Below are positions 1-8,886 of a stretch of DNA of 45,872 nt, in pieces. The notes below the pieces were generated by a model. The model had not been told where the DNA came from and searched no databases. It saw nothing but the letters and a program-made list of their open reading frames with translations. Position 1 is the stretch's first letter, and each line of letters starts with the position of its first letter. Origin of the DNA: Gammaproteobacteria bacterium. Its GTDB lineage: Bacteria; Pseudomonadota; Gammaproteobacteria; Methylococcales; Methylomonadaceae. The DNA is taken from assembly GCA_018830325.1 (NCBI GenBank), contig JAHJSQ010000024.1, positions 1 through 45,872 on the forward strand. The letters run 5' to 3'. Position numbers and translations under genes: made by a program.

Positions 1-137
1 ATAGGTGAATAGGGCGGGGGCCAATCTACATGACAGGCTCTGGTTTAATCCAGTCCTCAGGCTCAAGCGGCCTCCCAATGAACTCGGTACAGCTTAAAGT
101 ATTTCCTGGCTAAAATTCATTTAAATTAATCATACAA

Positions 138-260
138 GGCTCTATGCCAGCTCCATGCTGGCAAAGCCTTTGCAAGCGCCATGGATGGCGTGAATGTCGA
201 TTTTGCAGGAGCAAAAATCGACCGAGCACCCCGAGGCCTCCTCCGGCACTGCCGAAATCC
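138..260 (-). repeat. Partial copy of MITE-like repeat family B
   Basis: Read on the minus strand this stretch starts ATTTCGGCAGTGCCGGAGG and continues through a GGGGTGCTCGG segment to a TTTGCCAGC..GCTGGC palindrome. The same modules occur at 23919, 31429, 39737 and 43016. The outer TATAC end is missing, so this is a decayed or truncated copy. The rest of 1-384 shows no convincing gene; a short reading frame overlapping the start of the downstream acylase is a shadow. Confidence 0.6.
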
Positions 261-384
261 TCGCCAAACACACCCCAAACCTTCATGAAGCTTAACTATT
301 AAATAAGTTATAAAGAATGAAGCCGTGTTTTAGTTGGCTTGTTCTCAATGGAACATATGCCCAACAAAAAAGAACTAATAGGAC

Positions 385-2802
385 ATGAAAAAGATAAGAA
401 GCATCGTGCTTTATTTGACGGCATTCGCATCGCTGACGATTCTGATTGGACTGGGCGGCACCTATTGGTTACTGCAAGAATCGATGCCCAAACTAAACGG
501 CGAAGTCGAATTAGCCGGCCTTGCCGAACCCGTTACAGTCGACTCCGATGAATTCGGAATTCCAGCCGTACATGCCGAAAATCGTCTCGACGCGATTCGG
601 GCACTCGGCTATCTAAGTGCGCGCGACCGTCTATTTCAGATGGACTTGATGAGACGAAAAACTGCAGGGCGCCTAGCTGAAATATTCGGCGAGATAGCCG
701 TCGACAGCGATACCAGAGCCCGAACGCTCGGTTTCAATCAAGTTTCCGAAAAAACGGCAACACAACTGCCGCGACGCCATAAGCGCTTCCTCGATGCTTA
801 TGCCGAAGGCGTCAACAGCTATATCGAGCAAACTAATGCCTTAACCTTTGAGTTTAGCGTATTGAATTATCGCCCCTCCCCTTGGCAAGCCGAAGACAGC
901 ATTCTGGTCATGCTCGGCATGTTCGATACGCTCACGGGTTGGGCCGAAAGGGAGGAACGCATGTTGACCGTGATGGAAAAAACGCTGCCTCCCGATCTAC
1001 TTGCCTTTTTGACGCCGGATACCGACCGGTTTACCGAGCAATTACAAGACTATCGCGAATCGTCGCGACCGGCTCGCCCCATTCCTTTAGCCTCGATGAA
1101 GGCGGCCCTTGATCAATATTCATCCGACGCCTTGAAAGTAGCCGGCGCCGTGCAATTACACGACACCCTGCCGGGATCTAATGCATGGGCCGTCAGCGGC
1201 AAGAAAACTCAGGACGGACGCGCGATACTTGCCAACGATATGCACTTAGGCATTACCGTACCCAACTTATGGTATCGAATCGAAGTCCATTATACCGAAA
1301 CTCATGCAAGCGGCGTGATGTTACCCGGCGTACCGATAATAATTGCCGGCAGCAACAAACATTTAGCTTGGGGAGCAACCAATCTTTCCGGTGATTTTCT
1401 CGATTTAGTCAGCCTTGAAATCAATCCTGAAAATTCGAATGAATATCGTGTTGACGGAGGCTGGCAACGGTTCGAGCAACGGCATGAAATCATCGCCGTA
1501 AAAGGAGGAGATTCTCGAGAAATAACAGTCAAACAATCGGAGTGGGGCCCGGTTGCCTCCGAACCTCTGATGGATAACTTAGTAGCTGTCCGCTGGACCG
1601 CATTGGACCCCAAAGCTATTAACATCGAATTGATCGACTTGGAACAAAATCGAACACTGGAACAAGCCATTCCGACGATCAACCAAAGCGGCGGACCGCA
1701 ATTGAATTTTTTACTGGCCGATAAGACAGGCCGAATCGCTTGGACGCTGTTGGGACGCATACCTAAGCGGTACGGCAACGACGGCTCGGTAAGCCGCTCT
1801 TGGGCGGACGGTTCCGGCTGGAACGGTTATTTGAATCCGGAGTCATTGCCCCGCACAATCGATCCGCCGGAAGGTATTTTAGTCTCGGCCAACGATCGTC
1901 GATTCGGCAAAGACTATCCTCATCTCATCGGACGGCAGTTTGCCAACGGCTACCGAGCTTATCGGATTACTGAGCGGCTCGGACAAATCGAAATACTGAA
2001 CGAACAAACGATGTTCGCATTGCAACTCGATAGTAAGAGCGAGTTTTATCAGTTTTACCAGCAATTGGCGTTATCGGTTCTGACACCAAAAAATTTCGAG
2101 CAAGAACCGGAATTAGCCGAATTGCGAGGCTACCTTCAGGCCTGGGACGGAAATGCGGATCGAGACAGCTTGGGGTTTGGGTTATTGGTGGAATTTCGCA
2201 AGCAATTGGCACATTCAGTATTCGAGCCTTTTTTATCGGCATGTCGCAAATCGGATAGGAATTTCAACTATTCCTGGACCTACATCGACACACCATTACA
2301 ACGGATTTTGACTGAAAAGCCGGTCGAACTGTTACCTGACCCGGCGCGTTTTCAGGACTGGGATAAGTTCATTCTAAACCAATTAAAAAAAAGCCTCGGT
2401 CGACTCAAAAACCTGTACCCCGAAGCGAGCTTTCCGGAACTAACTTGGGGGAAAATCAACCGAGCGCAATATCGTCATCCATTCTCAAGGGTATTGCCAT
2501 GGGTCGGACGTTTCCTTGATATGCCGACGGACCCGTTATCGGGTTGCCCTTATTGCGTTCGAGTGGCCGGCCCCGATTTCGGCGCCAGCGAAAGGCTTGT
2601 GGTTTCTCCGCGTCATGTCGATGAAGGAATACTGCACATGCCGGGCGGGCAATCGAGCCATCCTTTATCGCCCCACTATCGCGATCAACAAGCCTATTGG
2701 GTCGAAGGTTTACCGATACCACTCCAGGCAGGAAAAACCGAGCATCGATTGATTTTGCAGCCACGGAGGGATGGTGAGCGTTTAATGGTAAATGGTGAAT
2801 AG
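385..2802 (+). CDS. Penicillin acylase (penicillin amidase) family hydrolase
   Basis: This 805-residue protein belongs to the Ntn-hydrolase penicillin-acylase family, whose precursors self-cleave so that an internal Ser becomes the N-terminal nucleophile. An N-terminal hydrophobic segment (about residues 8-30) is a signal peptide or membrane anchor, so the enzyme should act in the periplasm. The A-chain contains the family-like motif YLSARDRLFQMDLMRR (about 76-91). The predicted autocleavage site is Gly264-Ser265 in LPGSNAWAVSG, making Ser265 the nucleophile. The length matches the family. Family members hydrolyse amides such as beta-lactam side chains or acyl-homoserine lactones, and the substrate cannot be read from sequence. 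The last codons run into a degenerate heptad repeat (2783-2815). The gene appears monocistronic. Confidence 0.9.
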   Translation: MKKIRSIVLYLTAFASLTILIGLGGTYWLLQESMPKLNGEVELAGLAEPVTVDSDEFGIPAVHAENRLDAIRALGYLSARDRLFQMDLMRRKTAGRLAEIFGEIAVDSDTRARTLGFNQVSEKTATQLPRRHKRFLDAYAEGVNSYIEQTNALTFEFSVLNYRPSPWQAEDSILVMLGMFDTLTGWAEREERMLTVMEKTLPPDLLAFLTPDTDRFTEQLQDYRESSRPARPIPLASMKAALDQYSSDALKVAGAVQLHDTLPGSNAWAVSGKKTQDGRAILANDMHLGITVPNLWYRIEVHYTETHASGVMLPGVPIIIAGSNKHLAWGATNLSGDFLDLVSLEINPENSNEYRVDGGWQRFEQRHEIIAVKGGDSREITVKQSEWGPVASEPLMDNLVAVRWTALDPKAINIELIDLEQNRTLEQAIPTINQSGGPQLNFLLADKTGRIAWTLLGRIPKRYGNDGSVSRSWADGSGWNGYLNPESLPRTIDPPEGILVSANDRRFGKDYPHLIGRQFANGYRAYRITERLGQIEILNEQTMFALQLDSKSEFYQFYQQLALSVLTPKNFEQEPELAELRGYLQAWDGNADRDSLGFGLLVEFRKQLAHSVFEPFLSACRKSDRNFNYSWTYIDTPLQRILTEKPVELLPDPARFQDWDKFILNQLKKSLGRLKNLYPEASFPELTWGKINRAQYRHPFSRVLPWVGRFLDMPTDPLSGCPYCVRVAGPDFGASERLVVSPRHVDEGILHMPGGQSSHPLSPHYRDQQAYWVEGLPIPLQAGKTEHRLILQPRRDGERLMVNGE

Positions 2803-2815
2803 ATAATAGTGAATG
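2783..2815. repeat. Degenerate heptad repeat overlapping the acylase stop codon
   Basis: Imperfect AATGGTG/AATAGTG-type units run from the last codons of the acylase gene into the intergenic spacer. The same word family (GTGAATGG, AAAGGTGAA) recurs in inverse orientation at 9567-9625 and 9781-9822. Confidence 0.5.
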
Positions 2816-2856
2816 GCGTTATATCCACTTGATACGTATGAAACAACTTATTTCAA

Positions 2857-3555
2857 TTAATTTTCGAAGATCTGTTTAATGTCGCTCTCCGACAAAGCGC
2901 CGGAATGTAAAGCGCTGGCTATCAAGACATCGTTCACGCCGATCTTTTGCAGTTCGAATAGATCTTGTTTATGCCGGATACCGCCTGCGGCGATAATTCG
3001 TTTCTCAGGAAACTCCCGGCAATAATAGCTCAGCTTTGCGAAATCCGGACCGAGCTCGCTACCGACTTGCGCTAGCGTCATGATAATAATAGCGTTCGGC
3101 CATAACTTAGGATTGTCAAAAATCAACGACGAGCCGAGCCGGCCGTTTGCCGAATAATCGAGCGAAAGCACAAAGTCTTCCGGCAATCGCTCGATATGCT
3201 CGACATCGTCATCGTTCAACGATTCGGAGCCGATAACCGGTAAATAATTCGTAAACCCTTGGTAATAGCGCTGGACCGAATGACTTCCCGAGTCGACCCA
3301 AAACTGCCTATCCGGATAGCGGCTGAATACATCGAGTAAAAGGCTTTGATGAACCGATTCGCAAGCGGTAATAGCATTCAGATCGGCGATATAAAACATC
3401 TTAAAATCGTATAGCGACAAAAAGGCATCAATGACGCGATCGATATCCGGCTCTTTGCATAATGAGGAACGAACCGGCACATATTCGACCCGATTACCTT
3501 TGACGGCATGAACGACATAATGGTCTTTGAGATCAAGGACCGGAATGATTTGCAT
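2857..3555 (-). CDS. HisA/HisF-like TIM-barrel protein of C1-cofactor biosynthesis
   Basis: This 232-residue protein is related to the histidine-biosynthesis isomerase HisA. It matches the HisA/HisF-related family known from methanogens and from methylotrophs that use tetrahydromethanopterin. Visible features are IPVLDLKDHYVVHAVKG at the N-terminus (strand 1 Asp and the Val-His-Ala-Val-Lys-Gly loop), YIADLNAI (second catalytic-type Asp position), and the phosphate-binding loops IIAAGGIR and GVNDVLIASAL. The exact reaction is not established. It is divergent from the ATP-grasp and ASKHA genes by only 56 bp, and all three families are linked to methanofuran/methanopterin biosynthesis, so a role there is inferred. 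It is not the true HisA, because no other his genes are nearby. Confidence 0.8.
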   Translation of the reverse strand: MQIIPVLDLKDHYVVHAVKGNRVEYVPVRSSLCKEPDIDRVIDAFLSLYDFKMFYIADLNAITACESVHQSLLLDVFSRYPDRQFWVDSGSHSVQRYYQGFTNYLPVIGSESLNDDDVEHIERLPEDFVLSLDYSANGRLGSSLIFDNPKLWPNAIIIMTLAQVGSELGPDFAKLSYYCREFPEKRIIAAGGIRHKQDLFELQKIGVNDVLIASALHSGALSESDIKQIFEN

Positions 3556-3579
3556 GTTACGAAAACAACCCTCTGCATT

Positions 3580-3608
3580 TTTAAGAAATAGTATGTATTA
3601 TACTGTGT
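3580..3608 (+). promoter_or_regulatory. Divergent promoter region with a -10-like TATACT
   Basis: The 56-bp spacer between the HisA-like and ATP-grasp genes contains GTATTATACTGTG just upstream of the ATP-grasp start, a good -10 candidate. No clear -35 was identified. If used, the transcript would have a very short leader. Confidence 0.35.
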
Positions 3609-3611
3609 GCA

Positions 3612-4622
3612 ATGAAAATACTCGTTTTTGAATATGTTACCGGCGGCGGCTTTAGCCGTGAATGCATTCCCGATACGCTCGCCGCGGAAGGCTTGTTGAT
3701 GCTGAAGGCTTTATTGCAGGATTTATCGGAAATAGCCGATATCAAGTTGAGTGTAATGCTCGATATCCGGTTTGCCGACGAAATTTCGGAATATGCCGGA
3801 GCAATCGAAATTGTGACGATTGATGAGCATCAATCGGTACTCGAAATATTTCAAAAACAAGTCGAGCGTTGTGATGCGGTTTGGCCGGTAGCTCCCGAAA
3901 TGAACAATATTCTGTTCGATTTGACCCGCATGATCGAACAACTTGGAAAAAGACTACTGTCCTCTTCGTCCGAAGCCGTCGCCATCACTTCGAATAAGCT
4001 CGAAACATTTCGTCATCTGATACAAGAACAAATCGAAACCGTACCATCGGAACCTTTCATTGCGCACGAATTCCAACCGATCGGACGACACGTCATCAAA
4101 CCGATCGACGGCATGGGCTGCGAACGAACATTCCGAGTCGATGACGCCGAGGATTGGGCGCTCGTGAAGTCTCAACTCGGTGAAACACCCTACATTGTCC
4201 AGCCTTACATCGACGGAACGCCGGCTAGCTTGAGTTGTTTATTCAACCATGGCAAGGGATGGCTGTTGTGCCATAATATCCAACGAATTGAAATCAAGGA
4301 CTGCCGATTTAAGTTGAACGCTTGCCGAGTCAACGAACCCGGCGTCAATGAAAACTATCAAGCCCTGGTCGACCGTGTCGCGCATGCTTTGCCGGGCTTA
4401 TCCGGTTATGCCGGAATCGATATCATCGAAACACCTAAATACATTGCGGTATTGGAAATCAATCCGCGTTTGACGACGTCTTACGCGGGGATACGAGAGG
4501 CCTTGGGAGTCAATGTCGCGGCAGAGGTTTTGCGAATGCCGCAAAACCAACCAAACGTTCCCCCCATCATCAATCGAAGCATTAATCTACTCATCGACGG
4601 AGACGAAACCTATGCAAACTAA
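3612..4622 (+). CDS. ATP-grasp ligase, MfnD-like (methylofuran/H4MPT biosynthesis)
   Basis: This 336-residue ATP-grasp protein has a preATP-grasp domain (about 1-115), the nucleotide-binding segment around HVIKPIDGMGCERTFRV, and a C-terminal metal/ATP motif ending in VLEINPRLTTSYAG, where Glu and Asn bind Mg. Archaeal MfnD ligates glutamate to tyramine in methanofuran synthesis. The bacterial homologue belongs to the tetrahydromethanopterin/methylofuran gene set of methylotrophs, and methylofuran carries a polyglutamate tail. Specific activity is inferred from family and from the next gene. The stop codon overlaps the following gene by 11 nt, which indicates translational coupling. Confidence 0.82.
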   Translation: MKILVFEYVTGGGFSRECIPDTLAAEGLLMLKALLQDLSEIADIKLSVMLDIRFADEISEYAGAIEIVTIDEHQSVLEIFQKQVERCDAVWPVAPEMNNILFDLTRMIEQLGKRLLSSSSEAVAITSNKLETFRHLIQEQIETVPSEPFIAHEFQPIGRHVIKPIDGMGCERTFRVDDAEDWALVKSQLGETPYIVQPYIDGTPASLSCLFNHGKGWLLCHNIQRIEIKDCRFKLNACRVNEPGVNENYQALVDRVAHALPGLSGYAGIDIIETPKYIAVLEINPRLTTSYAGIREALGVNVAAEVLRMPQNQPNVPPIINRSINLLIDGDETYAN

Positions 4623-5661
4623 CATTATCGGATGGGATATCGGCGGCGCCCATTTAAAAGCGGCGCTGATCAACGAATTGGGCGAAGCACTGGCAATCGT
4701 TCAACGCCCCTGCGCGTTATGGCAAGGCATCGAGCAATTGCAACAAGCCGTACAAGCCGTTACCGCCGAACTGCCGGAAGGCCGATACCGGCATGCGATT
4801 ACGATGACGGGGGAATTAGTCGATCATTTCGAGAGTCGAGAACAAGGCGTGCAACGCATCGTCGAAGCCATGTCGGTTTACTTTCCGGGCGATTCGCTGT
4901 GGATTTATTCCGGTTTGTCCGGATTCATTCGAGCTGGTTCGGTACTGCCCGAGCATAGCGAAAGCATCGCGTCGGCGAACTGGTTGGCTAGCGCATCGTT
5001 TGCCGCACGCAACATCGACAGCGGGTTATTTATCGATATCGGCAGCACCACAACCGATGTCATTGCGATGGCAAACGGAAAAATTAATGCCAAAGGTTTT
5101 ACCGATTATAAGCGACTTATTTCCGAAGAATTAATTTATACCGGCGTCGTGCGCACGCCGGTAATGGCTATCGCACAAACAGCCTTATTCAAAGGCGTCA
5201 AAATCGGATTAATGGCCGAGTATTTCGCGACGATGGCCGATGTTTACCGTATAACCGGCGAACTGGACGAAGCCCATGATCAAAACGATACCGCCGATGG
5301 CGGCGAAAAAACCGTTACGGCCAGCGCCAGGCGTTTGTCACGCATGATCGGGCATGAAGTCGAACACGAGCTGCCGGAATGCTGGCGCCATTTCGCGCTT
5401 TATCTCCGCAACCAACAATTGCACAAAATACAAATGAGCTGCGAAAGGCAAATATCCAGAATTCGTTTACCTTCAGATAAACCGTTTGTCGGCGCCGGCG
5501 TCGGCCGCTTTTTGGTCAAACAACTAGCCGCCAACTTAGGGCACCCCTATCTGGATTTCAACGATTTATTCGAACAGTCCTTAGTTTCCTCGCCAATGTC
5601 CGCCGCCGATTGCGCACCGGCCATCGCGGTAGCCTATTTAGCGTTGGCGCAATTCAAATAA
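4612..5661 (+). CDS. H4MPT-linked C1 transfer pathway protein, MfnF-like (ASKHA fold)
   Basis: This 349-residue protein of the hydantoinase/kinase-like ASKHA superfamily is related to archaeal MfnF, which joins the aminomethylfuran phosphate to glutamyl-tyramine in methanofuran synthesis. It shows two phosphate-loop motifs, IIGWDIGGAHLKAA at the N-terminus and GLFIDIGSTTTDVIA near residues 145-160, and a C-terminal GAGVGRFLVKQLA. The ATG at 4612 is preferred over an upstream in-frame start because GWDIGGAH must lie at the very N-terminus and the gene then overlaps the ATP-grasp gene by only 11 nt. Role in methylofuran assembly is family knowledge plus context. Confidence 0.85.
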   Translation: MQTNIIGWDIGGAHLKAALINELGEALAIVQRPCALWQGIEQLQQAVQAVTAELPEGRYRHAITMTGELVDHFESREQGVQRIVEAMSVYFPGDSLWIYSGLSGFIRAGSVLPEHSESIASANWLASASFAARNIDSGLFIDIGSTTTDVIAMANGKINAKGFTDYKRLISEELIYTGVVRTPVMAIAQTALFKGVKIGLMAEYFATMADVYRITGELDEAHDQNDTADGGEKTVTASARRLSRMIGHEVEHELPECWRHFALYLRNQQLHKIQMSCERQISRIRLPSDKPFVGAGVGRFLVKQLAANLGHPYLDFNDLFEQSLVSSPMSAADCAPAIAVAYLALAQFK

Positions 5662-5811
5662 GGGAAACAAGAGGATAAAATTCCCCCAACTTAGGGATCA
5701 AAAAGCGATGTGGTGGCGCGCTTGAACTGGATACCCACAGCTTCCTGCTGCCGGCATCCTTGCCGAATATGTCTGTATCCTCCGTAATACTCTTAGAGAA
5801 TATTGAATTTT

Positions 5812-5842
5812 GGGCGCCGAAGAAGCGCCCGGTATTTATTTT
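5812..5842 (+). terminator. Hairpin between convergent C1-cofactor and oxidase operons
   Basis: GGGCGC and GCGCCC arms (5812-5817 and 5825-5830) flank a short loop and are followed on the plus strand by GGTATTTATTTT. It could end the plus-strand cofactor operon. On the minus strand the hairpin is not followed by a T-run, so termination of the cytochrome operon there is less certain. The remainder of 5662-5811 shows nothing coding. Confidence 0.5.
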
Positions 5843-6483
5843 GCCTGGTAATATTGAGCTAGTTCCTTGATTTCCTCGGCAGTCAATTGCTTACTGAGAA
5901 TTCTCATACGACCGAAAATATCGTTACGCCGCTCGTCTTTTTGGTAGGCTTCAAGGGTCTGCGCGAAATAGTCGGCTTGTTGACCGGCTAACGCCGGAAT
6001 ATCCATTTTTTCTCCCTTACCTTCGGCCCCATGACACACCGCACAAGGCGGCAGAGTCCGTTTGCCGTCGCCTTTCTTGACTAAAACCTCGGCTTTAGCC
6101 AACGATTGGCGCCCCCCCTGAGGTTTAGGGGTAGGTAACGTACTAAACCAGACGGCAAGATCGGCCATATCCTGATTGCTCAACCCGGTCACCATCGACC
6201 CCATCAGCTCATGCTTTCGATGGCCGGTTTTATAATCCTGTAACTGTTTATAAGTATACGTCGCCAACTGTCCCGCTAATGACGGATAATTCGGCACCTG
6301 ACTCACGCCTTGCTCTCCATGACAACCCGTACAGGTCGCGGATAATTCCTTGCCTTTGGCGGCGTTGCCTTTTTTAACGAAGTTCAACTGCTCGGCCGTC
6401 CAGGCGACTTTTGACGCCGGCTCGGCCTGGGCGGCAGTCGAAACAAGAAGACCCGAAAGGGCCGCGACAACCATTTTATTCAT
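5836..6483 (-). CDS. Dihaem cytochrome c (c4-like), last gene of the oxidase operon
   Basis: This 215-residue periplasmic cytochrome has a signal peptide ending in AAQA (cleavage near residue 20) and two class I haem domains, with CTGCH at residues 51-55 and CAVCH in the second half. Each domain has downstream Met candidates (HELMGSMV and FGRMRILS) for the sixth ligand, as in cytochrome c4. The start at 6483 is chosen over an in-frame ATG at 6498 because it follows the oxidase stop by 2 nt, has GGGGA at suitable spacing, and leaves a clean signal peptide. It probably delivers electrons to the adjacent CuA oxidase; that pairing is inferred from operon structure. Confidence 0.88.
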   Translation of the reverse strand: MNKMVVAALSGLLVSTAAQAEPASKVAWTAEQLNFVKKGNAAKGKELSATCTGCHGEQGVSQVPNYPSLAGQLATYTYKQLQDYKTGHRKHELMGSMVTGLSNQDMADLAVWFSTLPTPKPQGGRQSLAKAEVLVKKGDGKRTLPPCAVCHGAEGKGEKMDIPALAGQQADYFAQTLEAYQKDERRNDIFGRMRILSKQLTAEEIKELAQYYQAK

Positions 6484-6485
6484 GT

Positions 6486-8105
6486 TCAAAATCCCCATGC
6501 GCTTGAGCCGAATGTTTTCATAAAAAAGAATTGTAGAATCGGTACGCCGAAACTCAGCGCCATCAAACCGGCGATGACTTTATTCCATAGCGTAAAATCG
6601 TTCAGGTATTCAGGCAGATCGGTAACCGGATGAATCGGCTCGGCGTATTCGATTTCGCCTTCGAATACTTCTTGCGAACGATGCGTCATCGCTAAATTGT
6701 AAACAAACAAACACGCGGAACCGAGCATCACCAAACCGCCGAAGATCATCGCCAGCTCATAAGGATCCCAGGCCAGCGTCAACAGCGAGTTATATTCGAC
6801 ACCGGAAATTCGCCGAGGCTGCCCCAATAAACCCAGCACATGCCAAGGCGTGGTTAGAATCGTCATGCCGATAAACCAAGTCCACAATTGCACCAGCGCC
6901 ATATCTTTGGAAAAAAGCGGCTTACCGGCCATGATCGGCCAAAGATAATAAGCGATCGCAAAATACATGATCACGGTGGTACCGGCGAAGATCAAATGAA
7001 AATGCCCCGGCACCCAAGCCGTGTTATGGATCATTGCATTCATCGCATAACTGGCGTTGACTAGGCCGCCGAAGCCGCCGAGAATCAGCATTAACAAAGC
7101 CAGAATAACCGACAGCACCATCGGATTACGCCAGGGCAGCGAACCGATCCAACCGAACAATCCCTTGCCGCCGCGCAACCTGCCGGCGATTTCGAGCGAT
7201 GCAATCACGCTAAAACCGGTAATGAAGGTCGGAAGCGAAACAACGAAAGTCCCGACGCCATGCAGCAATTTCCATCCTTTAGCTTGCTCGGGATCCATAT
7301 ATAAATGATGAAAACCGATCGGCAACGCAAAGACTATCAAGACCACGAAGGCGGCGCGGGCAATTTCATCGCTGAACAAATAACCGCCCGCCTGCTTCGG
7401 AACCAAGACATAAAATGCCGTATAAGCGGGGATCAACCAGAAATAGACGATCGGATGCAAGGTCCATGCAAACAAAGTGCGCGCCAGGCCCGGATCGAGC
7501 GTATCCATCCAGCCGAGTGCCATCGGAATCAATTGAAAGAGCACTTCCAGCGCCACACCGGCACTAGTCCAAAGCCACAAAAGCGCATTGCCGGCGGTTG
7601 CAAACATCGCGAGCGGCACCGGCGCGCCGGGATTAGCTTGCTTCCATTCGCGCATCATCATGATCATGATGACGCACCACAGCCAGGAACCGACAATCAA
7701 CAATGTCGCGCCGACATAGAACATCCAATGCCCGATAATCGGCGGATAAAACGTGTACAAAACCGAGGCTTTACCGGTCAATAGAGGTATTGCCGCCAGC
7801 ACAGTGCCGAACGACGATATTCCGAATCCGGCCCAGGCCCATTGAGGATTCCAAATCGGCTGCTTCAGACTAGTCGTCGCAACGACATAGCCGAAGCCCA
7901 TGATGAAAAACGTCGTCAATACAAAAGCCATTAATACGCCGTGCGTACTGACCGATGCAAAATACACCGAAGGCGATTCGATTGCCGGAATGAAACCGCT
8001 CCTTTCCAAGACTTGATACTCGCCCATGAAACAGGCCAAAAGAAACGCGCCGAAGGCGACCCACAGATGGCAGAACGCCAGTTTTTTGGTGACCACATCA
8101 ATCAT
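6486..8105 (-). CDS. Cytochrome c oxidase subunit I, B-type (ba3-like) haem-copper oxidase
   Basis: This 539-residue polytopic subunit has the haem-copper signatures STHGVLMAF (low-spin haem His), TLHPIVYFWLIPAY (CuB His with the cross-linked Tyr), GFHHLY (CuB His pair) and WVPGHFHLIFAG (haem HxH). The HPIVYFWLIPAY segment and the lack of A-type K-channel features point to the B family (Thermus ba3-like), typically high-affinity and of low proton-pumping stoichiometry. ATG 8105 is preferred because AGGAGG lies just upstream; an in-frame upstream extension runs through the subunit II gene. It overlaps the end of subunit II by 8 nt. It reduces O2 to water at the inner membrane. Confidence 0.92.
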   Translation of the reverse strand: MIDVVTKKLAFCHLWVAFGAFLLACFMGEYQVLERSGFIPAIESPSVYFASVSTHGVLMAFVLTTFFIMGFGYVVATTSLKQPIWNPQWAWAGFGISSFGTVLAAIPLLTGKASVLYTFYPPIIGHWMFYVGATLLIVGSWLWCVIMIMMMREWKQANPGAPVPLAMFATAGNALLWLWTSAGVALEVLFQLIPMALGWMDTLDPGLARTLFAWTLHPIVYFWLIPAYTAFYVLVPKQAGGYLFSDEIARAAFVVLIVFALPIGFHHLYMDPEQAKGWKLLHGVGTFVVSLPTFITGFSVIASLEIAGRLRGGKGLFGWIGSLPWRNPMVLSVILALLMLILGGFGGLVNASYAMNAMIHNTAWVPGHFHLIFAGTTVIMYFAIAYYLWPIMAGKPLFSKDMALVQLWTWFIGMTILTTPWHVLGLLGQPRRISGVEYNSLLTLAWDPYELAMIFGGLVMLGSACLFVYNLAMTHRSQEVFEGEIEYAEPIHPVTDLPEYLNDFTLWNKVIAGLMALSFGVPILQFFFMKTFGSSAWGF

Positions 8106-8631
8106 TGTCTTGTCCTCCTTTTGAAGGGGCTTTTCCCGGCGCGGTCCAATGTTCTTTAGCGACGACCGAAACATTGCTCCACATATGGTCGTGCCCTATG
8201 CCGCAATATTCATTACATAGCAGCGGATATTCGCCGGGTTTCGGCAAGGTTGTCGTTACTTGCGCGACATACCCCGGTACGATCATCGTACTCATATTCG
8301 TCATCGGCATATGCACGCCATGGAGAACGTCCATGCTGACCCAACGAAATGTCAAAGAAGTATCTGCCGGCACGGTAATGTGTTTCGGATAAAAACCGTA
8401 ACGCCCGGCAACCATTCGAATGGTTATAGTGCCGCTTTCGTCGACTTGCACACCCAAATTATCTTCGTCGAATTCCTCGCTCAAATGTAGACTGGCTGAA
8501 TCGATAGTCTCGACATTGCTCGGGGCATTAATGCCGTGAAATAATGCATCGATCAAGATAATACCGACAAAAAGACCGGCGATGCCGACCGCCGCATAGG
8601 CCCATTTTTTTTCAAGAGGATCTATATGCAT
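8098..8631 (-). CDS. Cytochrome c oxidase subunit II with CuA centre (ba3-like)
   Basis: This 177-residue subunit has one N-terminal membrane helix (about residues 12-32) and a periplasmic cupredoxin domain. The CuA ligands are visible in LLCNEYCGIGHDHMWSN (Cys, Cys, His, Met) plus the earlier His in MDVLHGVHMP. A single TM helix, rather than two, is usual for ba3-type subunit II. The ATG at 8631 is used because upstream in-frame codons belong to the small subunit gene. Its end overlaps subunit I, indicating coupled translation. Confidence 0.92.
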   Translation of the reverse strand: MHIDPLEKKWAYAAVGIAGLFVGIILIDALFHGINAPSNVETIDSASLHLSEEFDEDNLGVQVDESGTITIRMVAGRYGFYPKHITVPADTSLTFRWVSMDVLHGVHMPMTNMSTMIVPGYVAQVTTTLPKPGEYPLLCNEYCGIGHDHMWSNVSVVAKEHWTAPGKAPSKGGQDND

Positions 8632-8641
8632 AAAATCACCA

Positions 8642-8794
8642 CTAATTGATCGCGCCGCGCGGCAAGAATACCCCGTAGTACAGGAACAGCCATGCGACAA
8701 CCATGCCCACGCCAACGGTAATCATCAAAGCCCAAGTGCCGACAGGCGGGCTGTTCAGGATTTTTTCACGTTCTTCTTCACTTAATGGTTTCAT
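8642..8794 (-). CDS. Small cytochrome oxidase subunit (IIa-like), 50 residues
   Basis: A short reading frame starts MKPLSEEEREKILNSPP, is followed by one hydrophobic helix (TWALMITVGVGMVVAWLF), and ends at a stop 10 nt before the subunit II start. A good ribosome site (GAGGAAGCC-ATG) precedes it. Position, size and single-helix topology match the small subunit IIa of B-type oxidases, although Thermus IIa is even shorter. It is the first gene of the oxidase operon. Confidence 0.8.
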   Translation of the reverse strand: MKPLSEEEREKILNSPPVGTWALMITVGVGMVVAWLFLYYGVFLPRGAIN

Positions 8795-8886
8795 GGCTTC
8801 CTCTTATTTATTTTTATTAATTTGGTATGAATCGTACGGATATTAGCGGCAAGTAAACGCGAAGGAAACGTTAGCGTCAAGCAGTT

